Shown piece after piece: positions 1 through 11,399 of a stretch of 64,000 nucleotides of DNA. How positions within the stretch are numbered: the first letter of the stretch is position 1; each line of letters begins with the position of its first letter. Position numbers and translations under genes: made by a program. The notes beneath the pieces were generated by a model. The model searched no databases, was not told where the DNA came from, and worked only from the letters and a program-made list of their open reading frames with translations. This DNA comes from DATARH01 sp963789255 (GTDB taxonomy: Bacteria; Pseudomonadota; Alphaproteobacteria; ATCC43930; CGMCC-115725): NCBI GenBank assembly GCA_963789255.1, contig CAWBJW010000002.1:620001-684000 (forward strand), written 5' to 3'.

Positions 1-53
1 CGACCGACCCGGAACGCGCCGCCAATGGAGTTGGCGGAGAGCCCGCCCGATGA
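1..53 (+). CDS. livG: C-terminal end of an ABC transporter ATPase (LivG-like), partial
   Basis: Only the last 16 codons are in the window. One frame is open from the left edge to a TGA that overlaps the start of the next ATPase gene, and reads TDPERAANGVGGEPAR. In liv-type operons the gene before livF is normally livG, the other ATPase, and livF, livH, livM and a binding protein follow here in that style. The assignment rests on position and the overlap rather than on any visible ATPase motif. Confidence 0.45.
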   Translation, partial: TDPERAANGVGGEPAR

Positions 54-757
54 TGCTCGAGATCGACCATCTCGATGCGTTCTACGGCGAGCAGCAGGCG
101 CTGTTCGGGGTCCGCTTCGGCATCGATGAGGGCCGGGTGCGCACCCTGTTGGGCGCCAATGGTGCCGGCAAGACGACGGCGTTGCGCGCGCTCTGCGGCA
201 TGGTGCGCGCGCAGGGCGAGATCCGCTTCGAGGGCAGGCGCATCACCGGCTGGGCGACCGAGGACATCGTGCGTCTGGGCATCGCCCATGTGCCCGAGGG
301 GCGCGGCACGTTCGTCCGGCTGACGGTCGAGGAGAATTTGCAGCTCGGCGCGATGACCCGCCGCGACCGCGCCGGCATCGCCGCCGATCTCGATCAGGTG
401 TACGCCCAGTTCCCGCGCCTCAAGGAGCGGCGCCAGCAACAGGCCGGAACCTTGTCAGGCGGCGAACAGCAGATGCTCGCGGTCGGCCGCGCGCTGATGC
501 TGCGACCGCGGCTGATGTTGCTCGACGAGCCGTCCTTCGGCCTGGCGCCGCTGATCGTCGAGGAACTGTTTGCGATCCTGCGCCGGGTCAACCGCGAGAC
601 CGGGATGGCGATGCTGATCGTCGAGCAGAACGCCGCGTTGGCGCTCGATCTCGCCGAGCACGCCTATCTGCTGGAAACCGGCCGCATCGTCATGGATGGC
701 CCCTCCGCCGAGATCGGCTCGGACGAGGCCGTGCGCCGCTCGTATCTGGGATACTAG
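50..757 (+). CDS. livF: Branched-chain amino acid/urea-type ABC transporter ATP-binding protein LivF
   Basis: This 235-residue ATPase would power uptake through the LivHM channel at the cytoplasmic face. The Walker A motif GANGAGKTT is near residue 36, the ABC signature LSGGEQQ near 138 and the Walker B LMLLDEPS near 160, followed by the switch histidine region. The length and the two short subdomains are typical of the LivF family. Starts at 50 or 53 are both possible (ATGATG). It is followed with a 2-base gap by livH and, further down, by urease genes. The substrate could therefore be urea or an amide (as for Urt systems) rather than an amino acid, but the sequence alone does not decide this. 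Confidence 0.93.
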   Translation: MMLEIDHLDAFYGEQQALFGVRFGIDEGRVRTLLGANGAGKTTALRALCGMVRAQGEIRFEGRRITGWATEDIVRLGIAHVPEGRGTFVRLTVEENLQLGAMTRRDRAGIAADLDQVYAQFPRLKERRQQQAGTLSGGEQQMLAVGRALMLRPRLMLLDEPSFGLAPLIVEELFAILRRVNRETGMAMLIVEQNAALALDLAEHAYLLETGRIVMDGPSAEIGSDEAVRRSYLGY

Positions 758-759
758 CG

Positions 760-1638
760 ATGGAATTGCTGCTGCAGCAGGTGATGGCGGGGCTGGCGAA
801 CGGCGCGATCTATGCCTGCATGGCGCTCGCCGTGGTGATGATCTACCAGGCGATCGACCATCTCAATTTCGCACAGGGCGAGATGGCGACGTTCTCGACC
901 TTCATCGCCTGGCAGCTGATCCAATGGGGCCAGCCGTATTGGGTGGCTTTCGCGCTTACGATCATCGTGTCGTTCGTCGCCGGCGTGCTGATCGACCGGG
1001 TGCTGTTTCGGCCGATCCAGAACGCGCCGATCCTCAGCCAGATCGTCGCCTTCATCGCCTTGTTCAGCATCCTCAACAGTTCGGACGGCCAGATCTGGAA
1101 CTTCACGATCAAGAGCTTCCCGACGCCGTTTGGACATAAGCCGCTGTTCGGCGGAACCCTGATCGATACGCATGAGGCCGGCATGATCGGGGTGACCCTG
1201 GCGATGCTCGGCCTGCTCTACGCCTTCTTCCGCGGCACCCGCCTCGGCCTGGCGATGCGCGCCGCGGCGGAGAACCCCCAGTCGGCGCGATTGGTCGGCA
1301 TTCGCGTCGGCTGGATGACGGCGCTCGGCTGGGGCATGGCCGCGGCGATCGGCGCCGTCGCCGGGATGCTGATCGCGCCGGTCGTGTTCCTCGAACCGAA
1401 CATGATGCTGGGCGTGCTGCTCTACGGCTTCGCCGGGGCGGTGCTGGGCGGCTTGACAAGCCCGGCCGGCGCTGTCGCCGGCGGCTTTGCCGTCGGAGTC
1501 ATCGAGAACCTCGCCGGCACCTTCATCCCCTATGTCGGACGCGAATTGAAATTGACGATCGCGCTCGCCGTGATTGTCGTCGTGCTGATGTTCCGCCCGA
1601 GCGGCATGTTCGGGCGCCGCGTGGTAAGCCGGGTATGA
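760..1638 (+). CDS. livH: ABC transporter permease LivH
   Basis: A 292-residue inner-membrane permease. It opens with QVMAGLANGAIYACMALAVV, the characteristic first segment of LivH-type permeases, and carries about eight hydrophobic segments. The conserved cytoplasmic loop includes RAAAENPQSARLVGI (around residues 166-180), which contacts the ATPases in this family. It starts just after livF stops and its TGA overlaps the ATG of livM, so translation is probably coupled. With LivM it should form the heterodimeric channel of the transporter. Confidence 0.93.
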   Translation: MELLLQQVMAGLANGAIYACMALAVVMIYQAIDHLNFAQGEMATFSTFIAWQLIQWGQPYWVAFALTIIVSFVAGVLIDRVLFRPIQNAPILSQIVAFIALFSILNSSDGQIWNFTIKSFPTPFGHKPLFGGTLIDTHEAGMIGVTLAMLGLLYAFFRGTRLGLAMRAAAENPQSARLVGIRVGWMTALGWGMAAAIGAVAGMLIAPVVFLEPNMMLGVLLYGFAGAVLGGLTSPAGAVAGGFAVGVIENLAGTFIPYVGRELKLTIALAVIVVVLMFRPSGMFGRRVVSRV

Positions 1639-2664
1639 CGATGCTGCCGGAAGAGGCCAACGCCGTGCCGGCGGCCGTACTGGCGGCGCCGCGGACCATA
1701 TCGCTGCGGCCGACGGCGCGCCACCTGGTCATCGCCGCCGCGATCGCGCTGGCGGTGGTGGCGCCCTGGGTGGCCACGAGCTTTGTCACCTTTCAACTGA
1801 CCCAGGTGATGATCTACGGCCTGGCGATCCTCGGCCTCAACCTGCTGACCGGGTTCAACGGCCAGTTCTCCCTGGGGCACAGCGCGTTCTACGGCATCGG
1901 CGCTTATACCGCGGCGATCCTGATGGAGCGCTACGGCGTCCCCTATGTGCTGGACTCTGCCGGCGGCCGGCGGCGTGTGCTTCGTGGTCGGGTTTTTGTT
2001 CGGCCTGCCGGCCTTGCGGCTGCAGAACCTCTATCTCGCCCTCGCCACCTTTACGCTGGCGATCGCGATGCCGCAGATCCTCAAGTTTCACGGGTTCGAA
2101 GGATGGACCGGCGGCGTCCAGGGCCTGGTTGTCGACCAGCCCGATGCGCCGAGCTTTCTGCCGATCAGCAGCGATCAGTGGCTCTACTATCTCACCCTCG
2201 CCGTCGTGCTGGTGATGTTCGGCGCGGCGGCGAACCTGATCCGCAGCCGCACCGGGCGAGCGATCATGGCGATCCGCGACAACCCGATCGCGGCGTCGGC
2301 GATGGGCATCAACACCGCGCTCTACAAGACGCTGACCTTTGGCGTCAGCGCGCTCTTTACCGGCGTTGCCGGCGCCCTTGGAGCGCTTGCGGTAGCGTTC
2401 GTCGCACCCGACAGCTTCACCATTTTCCTGTCGATCTCGCTGTTGGTCGGGCTGGTGATCGGCGGCGTCGGCTCGATCCCGGGATGCTTGTTCGGCGGCT
2501 TGTTCATGCTTTACGTCCCAAACATTGCCGAAAGCGTCTCGACCGGCTTGGCGGGAGCGATTTACGGCGTCATTCTCTTGATCGTCGTCTTCGTCATGCC
2601 GACGGGCGCCGCCGGCTTTGCGCGAATTGCCCTCGCGCGGCTGTCGCGCTCGCGGCGGTCGTGA
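1635..2664 (+). CDS. livM: ABC transporter permease LivM, with a one-base frameshift
   Basis: The second permease of the transporter, about 342 residues once corrected. The first frame gives the N-terminal segments and the conserved NLLTGFNGQFSLGHSAFYG motif, then loses similarity after YGVPYV. The next frame resumes at WTLPAAGGVCFVVGF and continues with PALRLQNLYLALATF to the natural end. Removing one C at about position 1950 joins the two frames without loss, and the corrected length (1029 nt) is a multiple of three. The ATG overlaps the livH stop. Whether this is a true mutation or a sequencing error cannot be told from one sequence. The overall pattern in the window favours error. Confidence 0.88.
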
Positions 2665-2702
2665 ACCTTTCGTATAATCCATCGCCACCAGGGGAGGTCA
2701 CC

Positions 2703-3930
2703 ATGAAGCAAATCACCCGCCGCAGCATCCTCGCCGCCGCTCCGGCGGCATTGTCGCTGGCAATGCCGCGGCTCGCCCGTGCCGCCAAGCAATACGGTCC
2801 CGGCGTCACCGACACCGAGATCAAGATCGGCAATACCTGCTTCTACAGCGGGCCGGCCTCGTCCTACGGCACGATCGGCAGGGCGATGGCCGCCTATTAC
2901 AAGATGATAAACGCCGAGGGCGGGGTGAATGGCCGCAAGATCAACTTCCTGTCTTACGATGACGCCTACTCGCCGCCGAAGACGGTCGAGCAGACCCGCC
3001 GCCTGGTCGAGCAGGATGGGATCCTGCTCGATGCCGGCCCGCTCGGGACGCCGACCAACAGCGCGATCTGGCACTACATGAACGAGAAAAAGGTGCCGCA
3101 GCTCTTTGTCTCCACCGGCGCGACCAAGTGGGACGACCCCAAGGGCCATCCGTGGACGATCGGTTGGCAGCCCAATTACCAGAGCGAAGGCCGCATCTAT
3201 GCCGCCTACATCCTGAAGGAGAAGCCCGACGCCAAGATCGGCGTGCTCTATCAGAACGACGATTTCGGCAAGGATTACCTGAAAGGCGTCAAGGACGGGA
3301 TCGGCGCCAACGCGAAGGCGAAGGTCATCGTCGAGGCCTCGTACGAGACCATGGATCCGACCGTCAACTCGCAGGTCGTTCAACATGCACGCCAAGGGCG
3401 TCGATGTCTTTGTCAACACCGCGATCCCGAAATTCGCCGCCCAGTCGATCCGCAAGGCCGCGGAGATCAAATGGACACCCCTGCACATCCTCAGCAGCAT
3501 CGGCAATTCGGTGGTCGCCACGCTGAAGCCGGCCGGCCTCGATAATTCCAAGGGCATCGTCTCCGACTTCTATCTGAAAGACCCGACCGACCCGACCTGG
3601 AAGGATGACGCCGGATACAAATGGTGGGTCGGGTTCATGAGCAAATACTATCCCGACGGCGACAAGACCGATGCCCTCAACGTCTACGGCCCCTCCAATG
3701 CCGCGACGGTGGTGCAGGTGTTGAAGCAGTGCGGCGACGATTTGACCCGCGAAAACGTGATGAAACAGGCGGCGAGCCTGCACGATTTCACGCTGCCGAT
3801 GTTGTTGCCGGGGATCAAGATCAACACCAGCCCGACCGATTTCGCTCCGGTGAAGCAGGTCCAGATGGGCAAGTTCGACGGCCAGCGCTGGGGCCTGTTC
3901 GGCCCGCTGCTCACCGGCGCGGTCACCTGA
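2703..3930 (+). CDS. ABC transporter periplasmic substrate-binding protein (LivK/Peripla_BP_6), with a one-base frameshift
   Basis: The solute receptor of the transporter, about 408 residues after correction. The N-terminus MKQITRRSILAAAPAAL is a Tat-like/Sec export signal ending near LARAA. The mature part starts GVTDTEIKIGNT, the standard opening of the Leu/Ile/Val-binding family. The reading frame breaks at QVV near position 3379. Removing one T of GTT gives QVVNMHAKGVDVFV and restores the family sequence to its end, LLTGAVT. A Shine-Dalgarno-like AGGGGAGG lies upstream. The gene directly precedes ureD, so urea or a short-chain amide is a reasonable candidate ligand, but this class of receptor is broad and the ligand cannot be read from the sequence. 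Confidence 0.88.
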
Positions 3931-4048
3931 CGCGGCGCGAGGGGGCATCCTCGTCGGAAATCGAACGCAGGGCTTCGTCGAGATCGGTTTTGCGCTCCGC
4001 GACGGCGCGACCCGCCTCACGCATCTCTATCAGCACGATCCGCTGCGC

Positions 4049-4801
4049 GTGCTGTTTCCGCTGCCCGATTCCGGCGACGCCGGCCTTGCGGTGCTGGTCA
4101 CCACCTCGGGCGGGGTCGTCGCCGGCGACCGCCTGTCGATCGCGGTTCGCCTCGCAGCCGGTGCCAGCGCCCATGTGACGGCAGCGGCGGCGGAAAAGAT
4201 CTACCGCTCGACCGGGGCGACAACCGAGATCGTGCAGGATCTGGTCGTCGCCAGCGCCGGCTGGCTCGAATACCTGCCGCAGGAGACGATCCTGTTCGAC
4301 GGCGCCCGGCTGCGCCGCCATACCGCTGTCGCGGTGGCGCGGGGCGCCGGGTTTCTCGGCGGCGGCATCCTCGTCTTCGGCCGGCGCGCGCGCGGCGAAG
4401 GCTTCAACCATGGCCTCCTGCACGAGGATTGGCAGGTGAGCCGCGATGGCGCGCTGGTCTGGGGCGACGCGCTGCATCTGGATGATGATAACGGCGGCGG
4501 CATCGCCGCGATCGTCGCCGAGCCGGCCTGTTTCGATAGCGCCGCGGCCTGCGCCACACTGATCCTCGCGCCGCGCAACGACGATCCCCGCGCGTTTGTC
4601 GACGCCGCACGCGCCGTGCAGCAACGGTTGACCGCGGGCGGGCTGCGCGCCGGGGTCACCGTGGTGGGCGGCTTGCTGGTCGCGCGCTGGCTCGCGGCCG
4701 AGCCGCTCCCGCTGCGTCGTGCCTTTGCCGATCTCGCTTGCCATTGGCGCGAGGCCGCGATGGGATTGCCGGCGCGGCTGCCGCGGCTGTGGCACGTTTG
4801 A
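4049..4801 (+). CDS. ureD: Urease accessory protein UreD, start unresolved
   Basis: UreD is the scaffold on which UreF and UreG dock during nickel delivery to apo-urease. The frame contains family hallmarks: TSGGVVAGDRLS near the start, AAEKIYRST, and EYLPQETILFDGA. The only standard start codon in frame is the GTG used here, yet family-like sequence continues upstream (GFALRDGATRLTHLYQHD, from about 3986) with no ATG, GTG or TTG before it. The true N-terminus is therefore probably about 20-40 codons earlier, hidden by a frameshift or a non-standard start. The neighbours, the binding protein before and ureA after, make the assignment secure. Confidence 0.9.
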   Translation: MLFPLPDSGDAGLAVLVTTSGGVVAGDRLSIAVRLAAGASAHVTAAAAEKIYRSTGATTEIVQDLVVASAGWLEYLPQETILFDGARLRRHTAVAVARGAGFLGGGILVFGRRARGEGFNHGLLHEDWQVSRDGALVWGDALHLDDDNGGGIAAIVAEPACFDSAAACATLILAPRNDDPRAFVDAARAVQQRLTAGGLRAGVTVVGGLLVARWLAAEPLPLRRAFADLACHWREAAMGLPARLPRLWHV

Positions 4802-4817
4802 TGCGTAAGGAATAGGC

Positions 4818-5120
4818 ATGAACCTGACCCCGCGCGAGAAGGACAAGCTGCTGGTCGCGGTCGCGGCGATGGTCGCGGCGCGGCGGCTCGAACGCGGCGT
4901 CAAGCTCAACTATCCCGAGGCCGTCGCGCTCATCACCGACTATGTGCTGGAAGGCGCGCGCGACGGCAGAACCGTCGCCGAATTGATGCGCGACGGCGCC
5001 ACCGTCGTGACCCGCGAGCAGGTCATGGAGGGGGTGGCTGAAATGATCCACGATATCCAGGTCGAGGCGACCTTCCCCGACGGCACCAAGCTCGTCACCG
5101 TGCACGAGCCGATCCGGTGA
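4818..5120 (+). CDS. ureA: Urease gamma subunit UreA
   Basis: A 100-residue gamma subunit of the (alpha beta gamma)3 urease that hydrolyses urea to ammonia and carbamate. The family landmarks are all present: MNLTPREKDKLL at the N-terminus, GVKLNYPEAVALI, ARDGRTVAELM, and DGTKLVTVHEPIR at the C-terminus. Its length is the usual 100 residues. It starts 16 bases after ureD with AAGGAAT upstream. A REP-like palindromic repeat separates it from ureB, which is unusual inside this tightly packed operon. Confidence 0.98.
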   Translation: MNLTPREKDKLLVAVAAMVAARRLERGVKLNYPEAVALITDYVLEGARDGRTVAELMRDGATVVTREQVMEGVAEMIHDIQVEATFPDGTKLVTVHEPIR

Positions 5121-5153
5121 GGGGGCACCCTGCGATGATCCACTCGATCTGTC

Positions 5154-5232
5154 GTGGCCGGACTTGTTCCGGCCATCCACGTCCTCGGCCAACCCGTGGG
5201 CAAAACGTCAATGACCGGGACAAGCCCGGTCA
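5154..5232. repeat. REP-like pair of palindromes between ureA and ureB
   Basis: Two short inverted repeats lie back to back. The first has arms GGCCGGA (5156-5162) and TCCGGCC (5168-5174). The second has arms TGACCGGG (5212-5219) and CCCGGTCA (5225-5232). The translation of this type of sequence (MAGLVPAIHVL) is familiar from dispersed repeats in many alphaproteobacterial genomes. In an operon mRNA it would fold into two hairpins and could adjust the relative level of ureA and ureBC message. No coding function is proposed. Confidence 0.6.
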
Positions 5233-5262
5233 TGACCGGGTTTTCTGTTGCCGGAGCGGCCA

Positions 5263-5568
5263 ATGATCCCCGGCGAGCTGTTTCCCGCCGACGGCGAGAT
5301 CGAGATGAACGCCGGCCGGGCAACCGTGACGCTGACCGTCGCCAATACCGGCGACCGGCCGATCCAGGTCGGCTCGCACTATCATTTCTACGAGACGAAT
5401 GCCGCCTTACAATTCGACCGCGAGCGGGCGCGCGGCTTTCGTCTCGACATCCCGGCCGGAACCGCGACCCGCTTCGAACCCGGGCAGACCCGCGAGGTAA
5501 GGCTCGTCGCCTATGATGGCGCGCGGCGGGTGGTCGGTTTCAACGGCCGGATCAACGGGGCGCTCTGA
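5263..5568 (+). CDS. ureB: Urease beta subunit UreB
   Basis: A 101-residue beta subunit. The start at the ATG of MIPGELFPADGEIEMNAGR is preferred over an upstream in-frame TTG because the family begins MIPGE and because GGAG precedes it by 7 bases. The internal motif VGSHYHFYETNAAL and the C-terminal DGARRVVGFNGRINGAL are characteristic. It stops two bases before the ureC start, so the two are probably translated together. UreB covers the flap of the active site in the assembled enzyme. Confidence 0.98.
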   Translation: MIPGELFPADGEIEMNAGRATVTLTVANTGDRPIQVGSHYHFYETNAALQFDRERARGFRLDIPAGTATRFEPGQTREVRLVAYDGARRVVGFNGRINGAL

Positions 5569-5570
5569 TC

Positions 5571-7280
<1,710 letters not shown>

Positions 7281-7409
7281 ATTGTTATTCCCGGGCTTGG
7301 TCGCGCCCTGGGAACTTTGCCGGCGCGGTTGTCTATTCAATTTTTCCGGACGCCGCCGCAATCGCTGCGATCCGTCATTTCTCCAAATGCGGCCGATGGG
7401 GGTGAAGCC

Positions 7410-10224
7410 ATGTCTCTGACGGTGATCTACCAGGGCTCCCACTACATCGGTTACGACAATGGCGACGGTGACAACCTGGCCGCCAGTGCGTCGATCGGCA
7501 CCGCCAGCATCGCGCTGACCCCCGATTTGGGCATCAATGTCGCCGATCCATCGATCGATGCCGGCGGGAATGCGGCCGATACGGCCCATCTGCTGACTGC
7601 GTCCGACGGGGCGAACGCCGACGGAGCGACCGGTTTGGTGTGGTCCTCGATCGCCTTTCTCGATGCGCAAGCATCCGCGAGCGACGCCAGCTATTACCTG
7701 CCCGGCACCAGCCCTGCGAACATTTTCGCTGGCGTCATCCCGGCCACGATGCCGGCCGGCAATCCCGATACCGCCAGCGGCAGCGGGTTTTCGAACGCGA
7801 CCAGCCCCGCGGACATCCTGACGGGCGCAACCCTGGCCGCGGTTCCGGCCGGCAATTCCAATACCGCCGGCGCGATCCCGGCCACGATATCGCCCGACAA
7901 CCTCCCGCCACTCAGCTTGACGTACCAGGGGTTCAACTACGTCGATTTTTACAATGGCATTTATGACACCGCGAACCTGACCTCGCCGACGACGGGCCTG
8001 GGGGCGGTCGCCGCAACCGGCGCCAACAGCGTCGCGATGACGCCCGATTTCGGCTTCGACATCGCCGCATCCTCCGCCTACGCGGGCGGCGCGACAACCG
8101 ATACCGTGACCGATCTCACGGCCGCGATCGAGGACTCGACAGCGGCGGGGATGAGTTCCTTCGTGCGCCCTTTGGTCAACTTTCTCTATCCGCAGGCCTC
8201 CACGGCGTTCACCAACAACTATTACGTGCCCAACAGCTTTGTGTCCCTTTTCGATCCGGGCGGCACGGGCAGCACCACCATCGCCTACAACCCCGCCACC
8301 AACACCACCTATGCCGGGGACACTCCCTCCGGCACGACCCCGGCCACGGTGCCGGCGGGCACCCCCGATGGCAATCTCGTCAACTACCGCGGGGAGCTGG
8401 AATCGACGGATATCGGTGGCGACCTCAACGCGGCGGCTTTTTTCGGCAGTCCGACGACGGCCGGCAGTTACGACAACATGATCGTCAACGAAGCCGAAGC
8501 GGCCGCCGCCGCCGGCGCCACGCTGTTCTCGGTCGGCACCGAGCTCGAACTCGCTGGCCACCGATACCAACCTTACGGGGGACTGGGATACCCTGATCGC
8601 CGACGTGCGCACCGCCGCACCGGACCTCGAATTGACCTATTCCGCCAATTGGGCTTCGGCGGCCCAGGTCACCTTCTGGAACAAGCTGGATTATGTCGGC
8701 ATCGACGGCTTTGTACCGTTGTCGAACACAATCCCGACCTCGGGTGATCCCATCGGCGTCTCGACGCTGGCCGCCGGGTGGAACACGGCTTCCTCGGTCG
8801 TCGTCGCCTATTCCGGCGGCACTACGGTTGAGACGACGCTGGATGATGAGCTGACGAATGCGGGCATCACGCCCACGACGCAGAACACGGCGATCGATGC
8901 GTTCGATCAGATTGCCGAGCTATCGATGAGCGGCAAATTCATCTTCACGGAGCTCGGCTACCAGAACGACACCGGGGCGGCCACGGACCCCACTGGCGGC
9001 ACCTATCAGGGCGTAGCCGACCCGCAGCTCCAGGCGGACCTCTATGCGGCGTTCTTCGACGCCTGGGGCGGGGCGCAACAGACGGCCAACGGCGGTGGCG
9101 GCCAGGTGGATGGTGTCCCCTTCTCACTGGTCGGCGCCTATTTTTGGGACTTCACGCCCGACGGGGAAAACGACGATTGGGTGCCGGAACAGAATTCGTT
9201 GGCGGCCGCCGTCATCGATACCGCCTTCGCCGCATGCTACTGCCGCGGCACGCTGATCCTGACCGACCGCGGCGAGACGCCGGTCGAAAACCTGGCGATC
9301 GGCGACCGGGTCATGACAATCTCGGGCGAGGCAAAACCGATCCGGTGGATCGGAACGCGCAGCTATGCCGCCCGCTTCGTCGCCGGCAATCGCGCGGTCC
9401 TGCCGATCCGGATCGCGGCCGGCGCGCTCGCCCAGGGGCTGCCGGCGCGCGATCTGTTCGTGTCGCCCGAGCACGCACTCTATTTCGACGGCGCGCTGGT
9501 GCCGGCGCGGCTGCTGGTCAACGGCGCGACGATCACCCAGGCCAAGGAAGTCGAGCAGGTCGACTATTTCCACATCGACCTGGCGGCGCACGACATCATT
9601 TTCGCCGAAGGCGCGGCAGCGGAAACGTTCGTCGATTGCGACAACCGCGGCATATTCCACAACAGTGCCGAGTTCGCCCGGCTTTATCCCGACGACGCCG
9701 GGACGGCCTGGCAGTTCTGCGCGCCGCGGATGGAGGAGGCGTCGGACAAGTTGACGGCGCTCCGCGCCGGGCTCGCCGAGCGCGCCGAGGCGCTCGGCTA
9801 TTGGCTCGACGACGACCCCCAACTGCACCTGATCGTCAACGGCGAAATCCTGCCGGCGCAGTCGGCTGCCGATTGCGTCTATCGCTTCGCCATTCCGGCG
9901 GGCAGCACCGCGGTATGGCTTGCCTCGCGCAGCGCGGTTCCGGCCGAGGTCGATCCCGCCGGGCGCGACCTTCGCTGGCTCGGCGTTCCCATCGAGCGCC
10001 TCATACTGCGCGACAGCGATCTCCTGATCGAGGCGTCGCATGGCCATGCAACGCTGCGCGACGGCTTTCATGAGGACGAAGCCTCGCATCGCTGGACCGA
10101 CGGCCGAGGCCGGGTCCCGGATGTGTTGCTGCGGCCCTTTACCGGCGCGTTCGCGCTCGAAGTGCAGCTGATCGCAACGGAGCGGCGCTACCCGACCCAG
10201 CCTGCTGTTGCCGAAGCTGCCTGA
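7410..10224 (+). CDS. Glycoside hydrolase (GH113-like TIM barrel) fused to a Hint_2 domain, with a one-base frameshift; inside the urease operon
   Basis: About 937 residues after removing one G near position 8553, which turns a broken stretch into ELELLATDTNLTGDWDTL. Residues 1 to about 165 resemble the start of the barrel that follows. From about residue 170 (YQGFNYVDFYNG, TPDFGFDIA, FVRPLVNFL) the chain looks like a clan GH-A barrel of the GH113 mannanase type, with candidate catalytic glutamates E378 in SVGTELE and E514 in IFTELGY. From C609 (CYCRGTLILTDRG, VENLAIGDRVMT) it is a Hint_2 domain with the SPEHAL histidine and the GIFHN end, followed by the conserved tail common to Hint_2 proteins (RWTDGRGRVP). 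No classical signal peptide is seen. The substrate and the target of any self-cleavage are unknown. It runs in the direction of the operon and splits ureC from ureE. Confidence 0.75.
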
Positions 10225-10267
10225 CTGATGTAACGCGATAAACCTATCCCCAGCTCCGGTTAGGCCG

Positions 10268-10723
10268 ATGCGACGGGCGATCGCTGTTCACACAAGGGGC
10301 CATTGGCCCGACGAAGCGGCGATCAACGTCGTGACCCTGCCGTTTCTCGATCGCCATCGGCGCCGCATCCGTCTGGTCGCCGATACGGGCACGCCGTTTC
10401 TGCTCGATCTGGCGCGCGCCCAGCGCCTTGCCGAGGGCGACGGGCTGGAACTCGACAACGGCAGCTATATCCGGGTGCGCTCCGCCGCGGAGCCGGTGAT
10501 CGAGATCGCCGCCGACAGCCCGAGCGATCTGGTGCGCATCGCCTGGCATCTCGGCAACCGGCATCTGCCCTTGCAGGCGCTGGAGGGGCGGCTGCGCATC
10601 CGCGCCGATCACGTCATCGCTGCGATGGTCGAGGGGCTGGGCGGCCATATCACCCGGCTCGACGCGCCGTTCGACCCGGAAATCGGCGCCTATGCCGGGG
10701 CCGCGCACGACCATGAGCACTGA
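10268..10723 (+). CDS. ureE: Urease accessory protein UreE (nickel metallochaperone)
   Basis: A 151-residue UreE, the dimeric nickel chaperone that hands metal to UreG. Seen: the N-terminal substrate-like domain (FLDRHRRRIRLVADTG), then the metal-binding domain with AWHLGNRHLPLQ and the conserved RADHVIAAMVEGLGG. The C-terminus AAHDHEH is a short histidine-rich metal tail, far shorter than the long His tail of the Klebsiella protein. Its end overlaps the start of ureF by 11 bases. Confidence 0.96.
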   Translation: MRRAIAVHTRGHWPDEAAINVVTLPFLDRHRRRIRLVADTGTPFLLDLARAQRLAEGDGLELDNGSYIRVRSAAEPVIEIAADSPSDLVRIAWHLGNRHLPLQALEGRLRIRADHVIAAMVEGLGGHITRLDAPFDPEIGAYAGAAHDHEH

Positions 10724-11399
10724 CTCACCGGGCAGCCCCGGCCTCTACCGCCTGCTGGCGTGGCTGTCACCGGGCTTTCCGATCGGCGCCTTCAGCTATT
10801 CGCATGGGCTCGAAGCCGCCGCCGCGAGCGGCGCGGTGCGCGACCGGGCCAGCCTCCAACGGTGGATCGCGGCAATCGTCGCGCAAGGCAGCGGCAGGAT
10901 GGACGCCGATGTCTTATGTGCGGCCCATCGCGCGGCCTGTGCCGGAGATTGGGCGGCGCTCGATGCCGCCAACCGGCGCGGCATCGCGTTCCGGGCGACC
11001 GCCGAACTGGCGCTCGAAGCCGCGCAACCGGGCGAAGCATTCCTTGCGACATGCCGGGCTGCCTGGCCCGATCCGTTTATCGACGCGTGGGCCGCCGCCG
11101 CGGTTTGCCACTCCGCCGTCTTCGGCGCGGTCGCGGCGCGCGCCGGGATCGCGCTTGTCAACGCGCTCGCCGGCTATCTGCAGGCGTTCGCGGCCAATCT
11201 GGTCTCGGCCGGTCTGCGCCTCGGCATCATCGGCCAGACCGATGGACAGCGCATCCTGGCCGCGCTGGAGCCGGTCGTCGCCGCCGCTTCTGCCGCGGCG
11301 ATGGCCCGCGACCCGGGCGATTTCGGGGCCGCGACCTTTGCGCTCGACCTCGCCTCGATGGCGCACGAAACGCAGTATTCGAGGCTGTTCCGGTCATGA
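10713..11399 (+). CDS. ureF: Urease accessory protein UreF
   Basis: A 228-residue all-helical accessory protein that, with UreD, forms the platform gating GTPase activity of UreG. The hallmark LSPGFPIGAFSYSHGLE lies near the N-terminus, and the C-terminus DLASMAHETQYSRLFRS is the classic UreF tail. The ATG inside the end of ureE (MSTDSPGS) is chosen because the conserved part starts soon after it. Its TGA overlaps the ureG ATG, so translational coupling is likely. Confidence 0.97.
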   Translation: MSTDSPGSPGLYRLLAWLSPGFPIGAFSYSHGLEAAAASGAVRDRASLQRWIAAIVAQGSGRMDADVLCAAHRAACAGDWAALDAANRRGIAFRATAELALEAAQPGEAFLATCRAAWPDPFIDAWAAAAVCHSAVFGAVAARAGIALVNALAGYLQAFAANLVSAGLRLGIIGQTDGQRILAALEPVVAAASAAAMARDPGDFGAATFALDLASMAHETQYSRLFRS

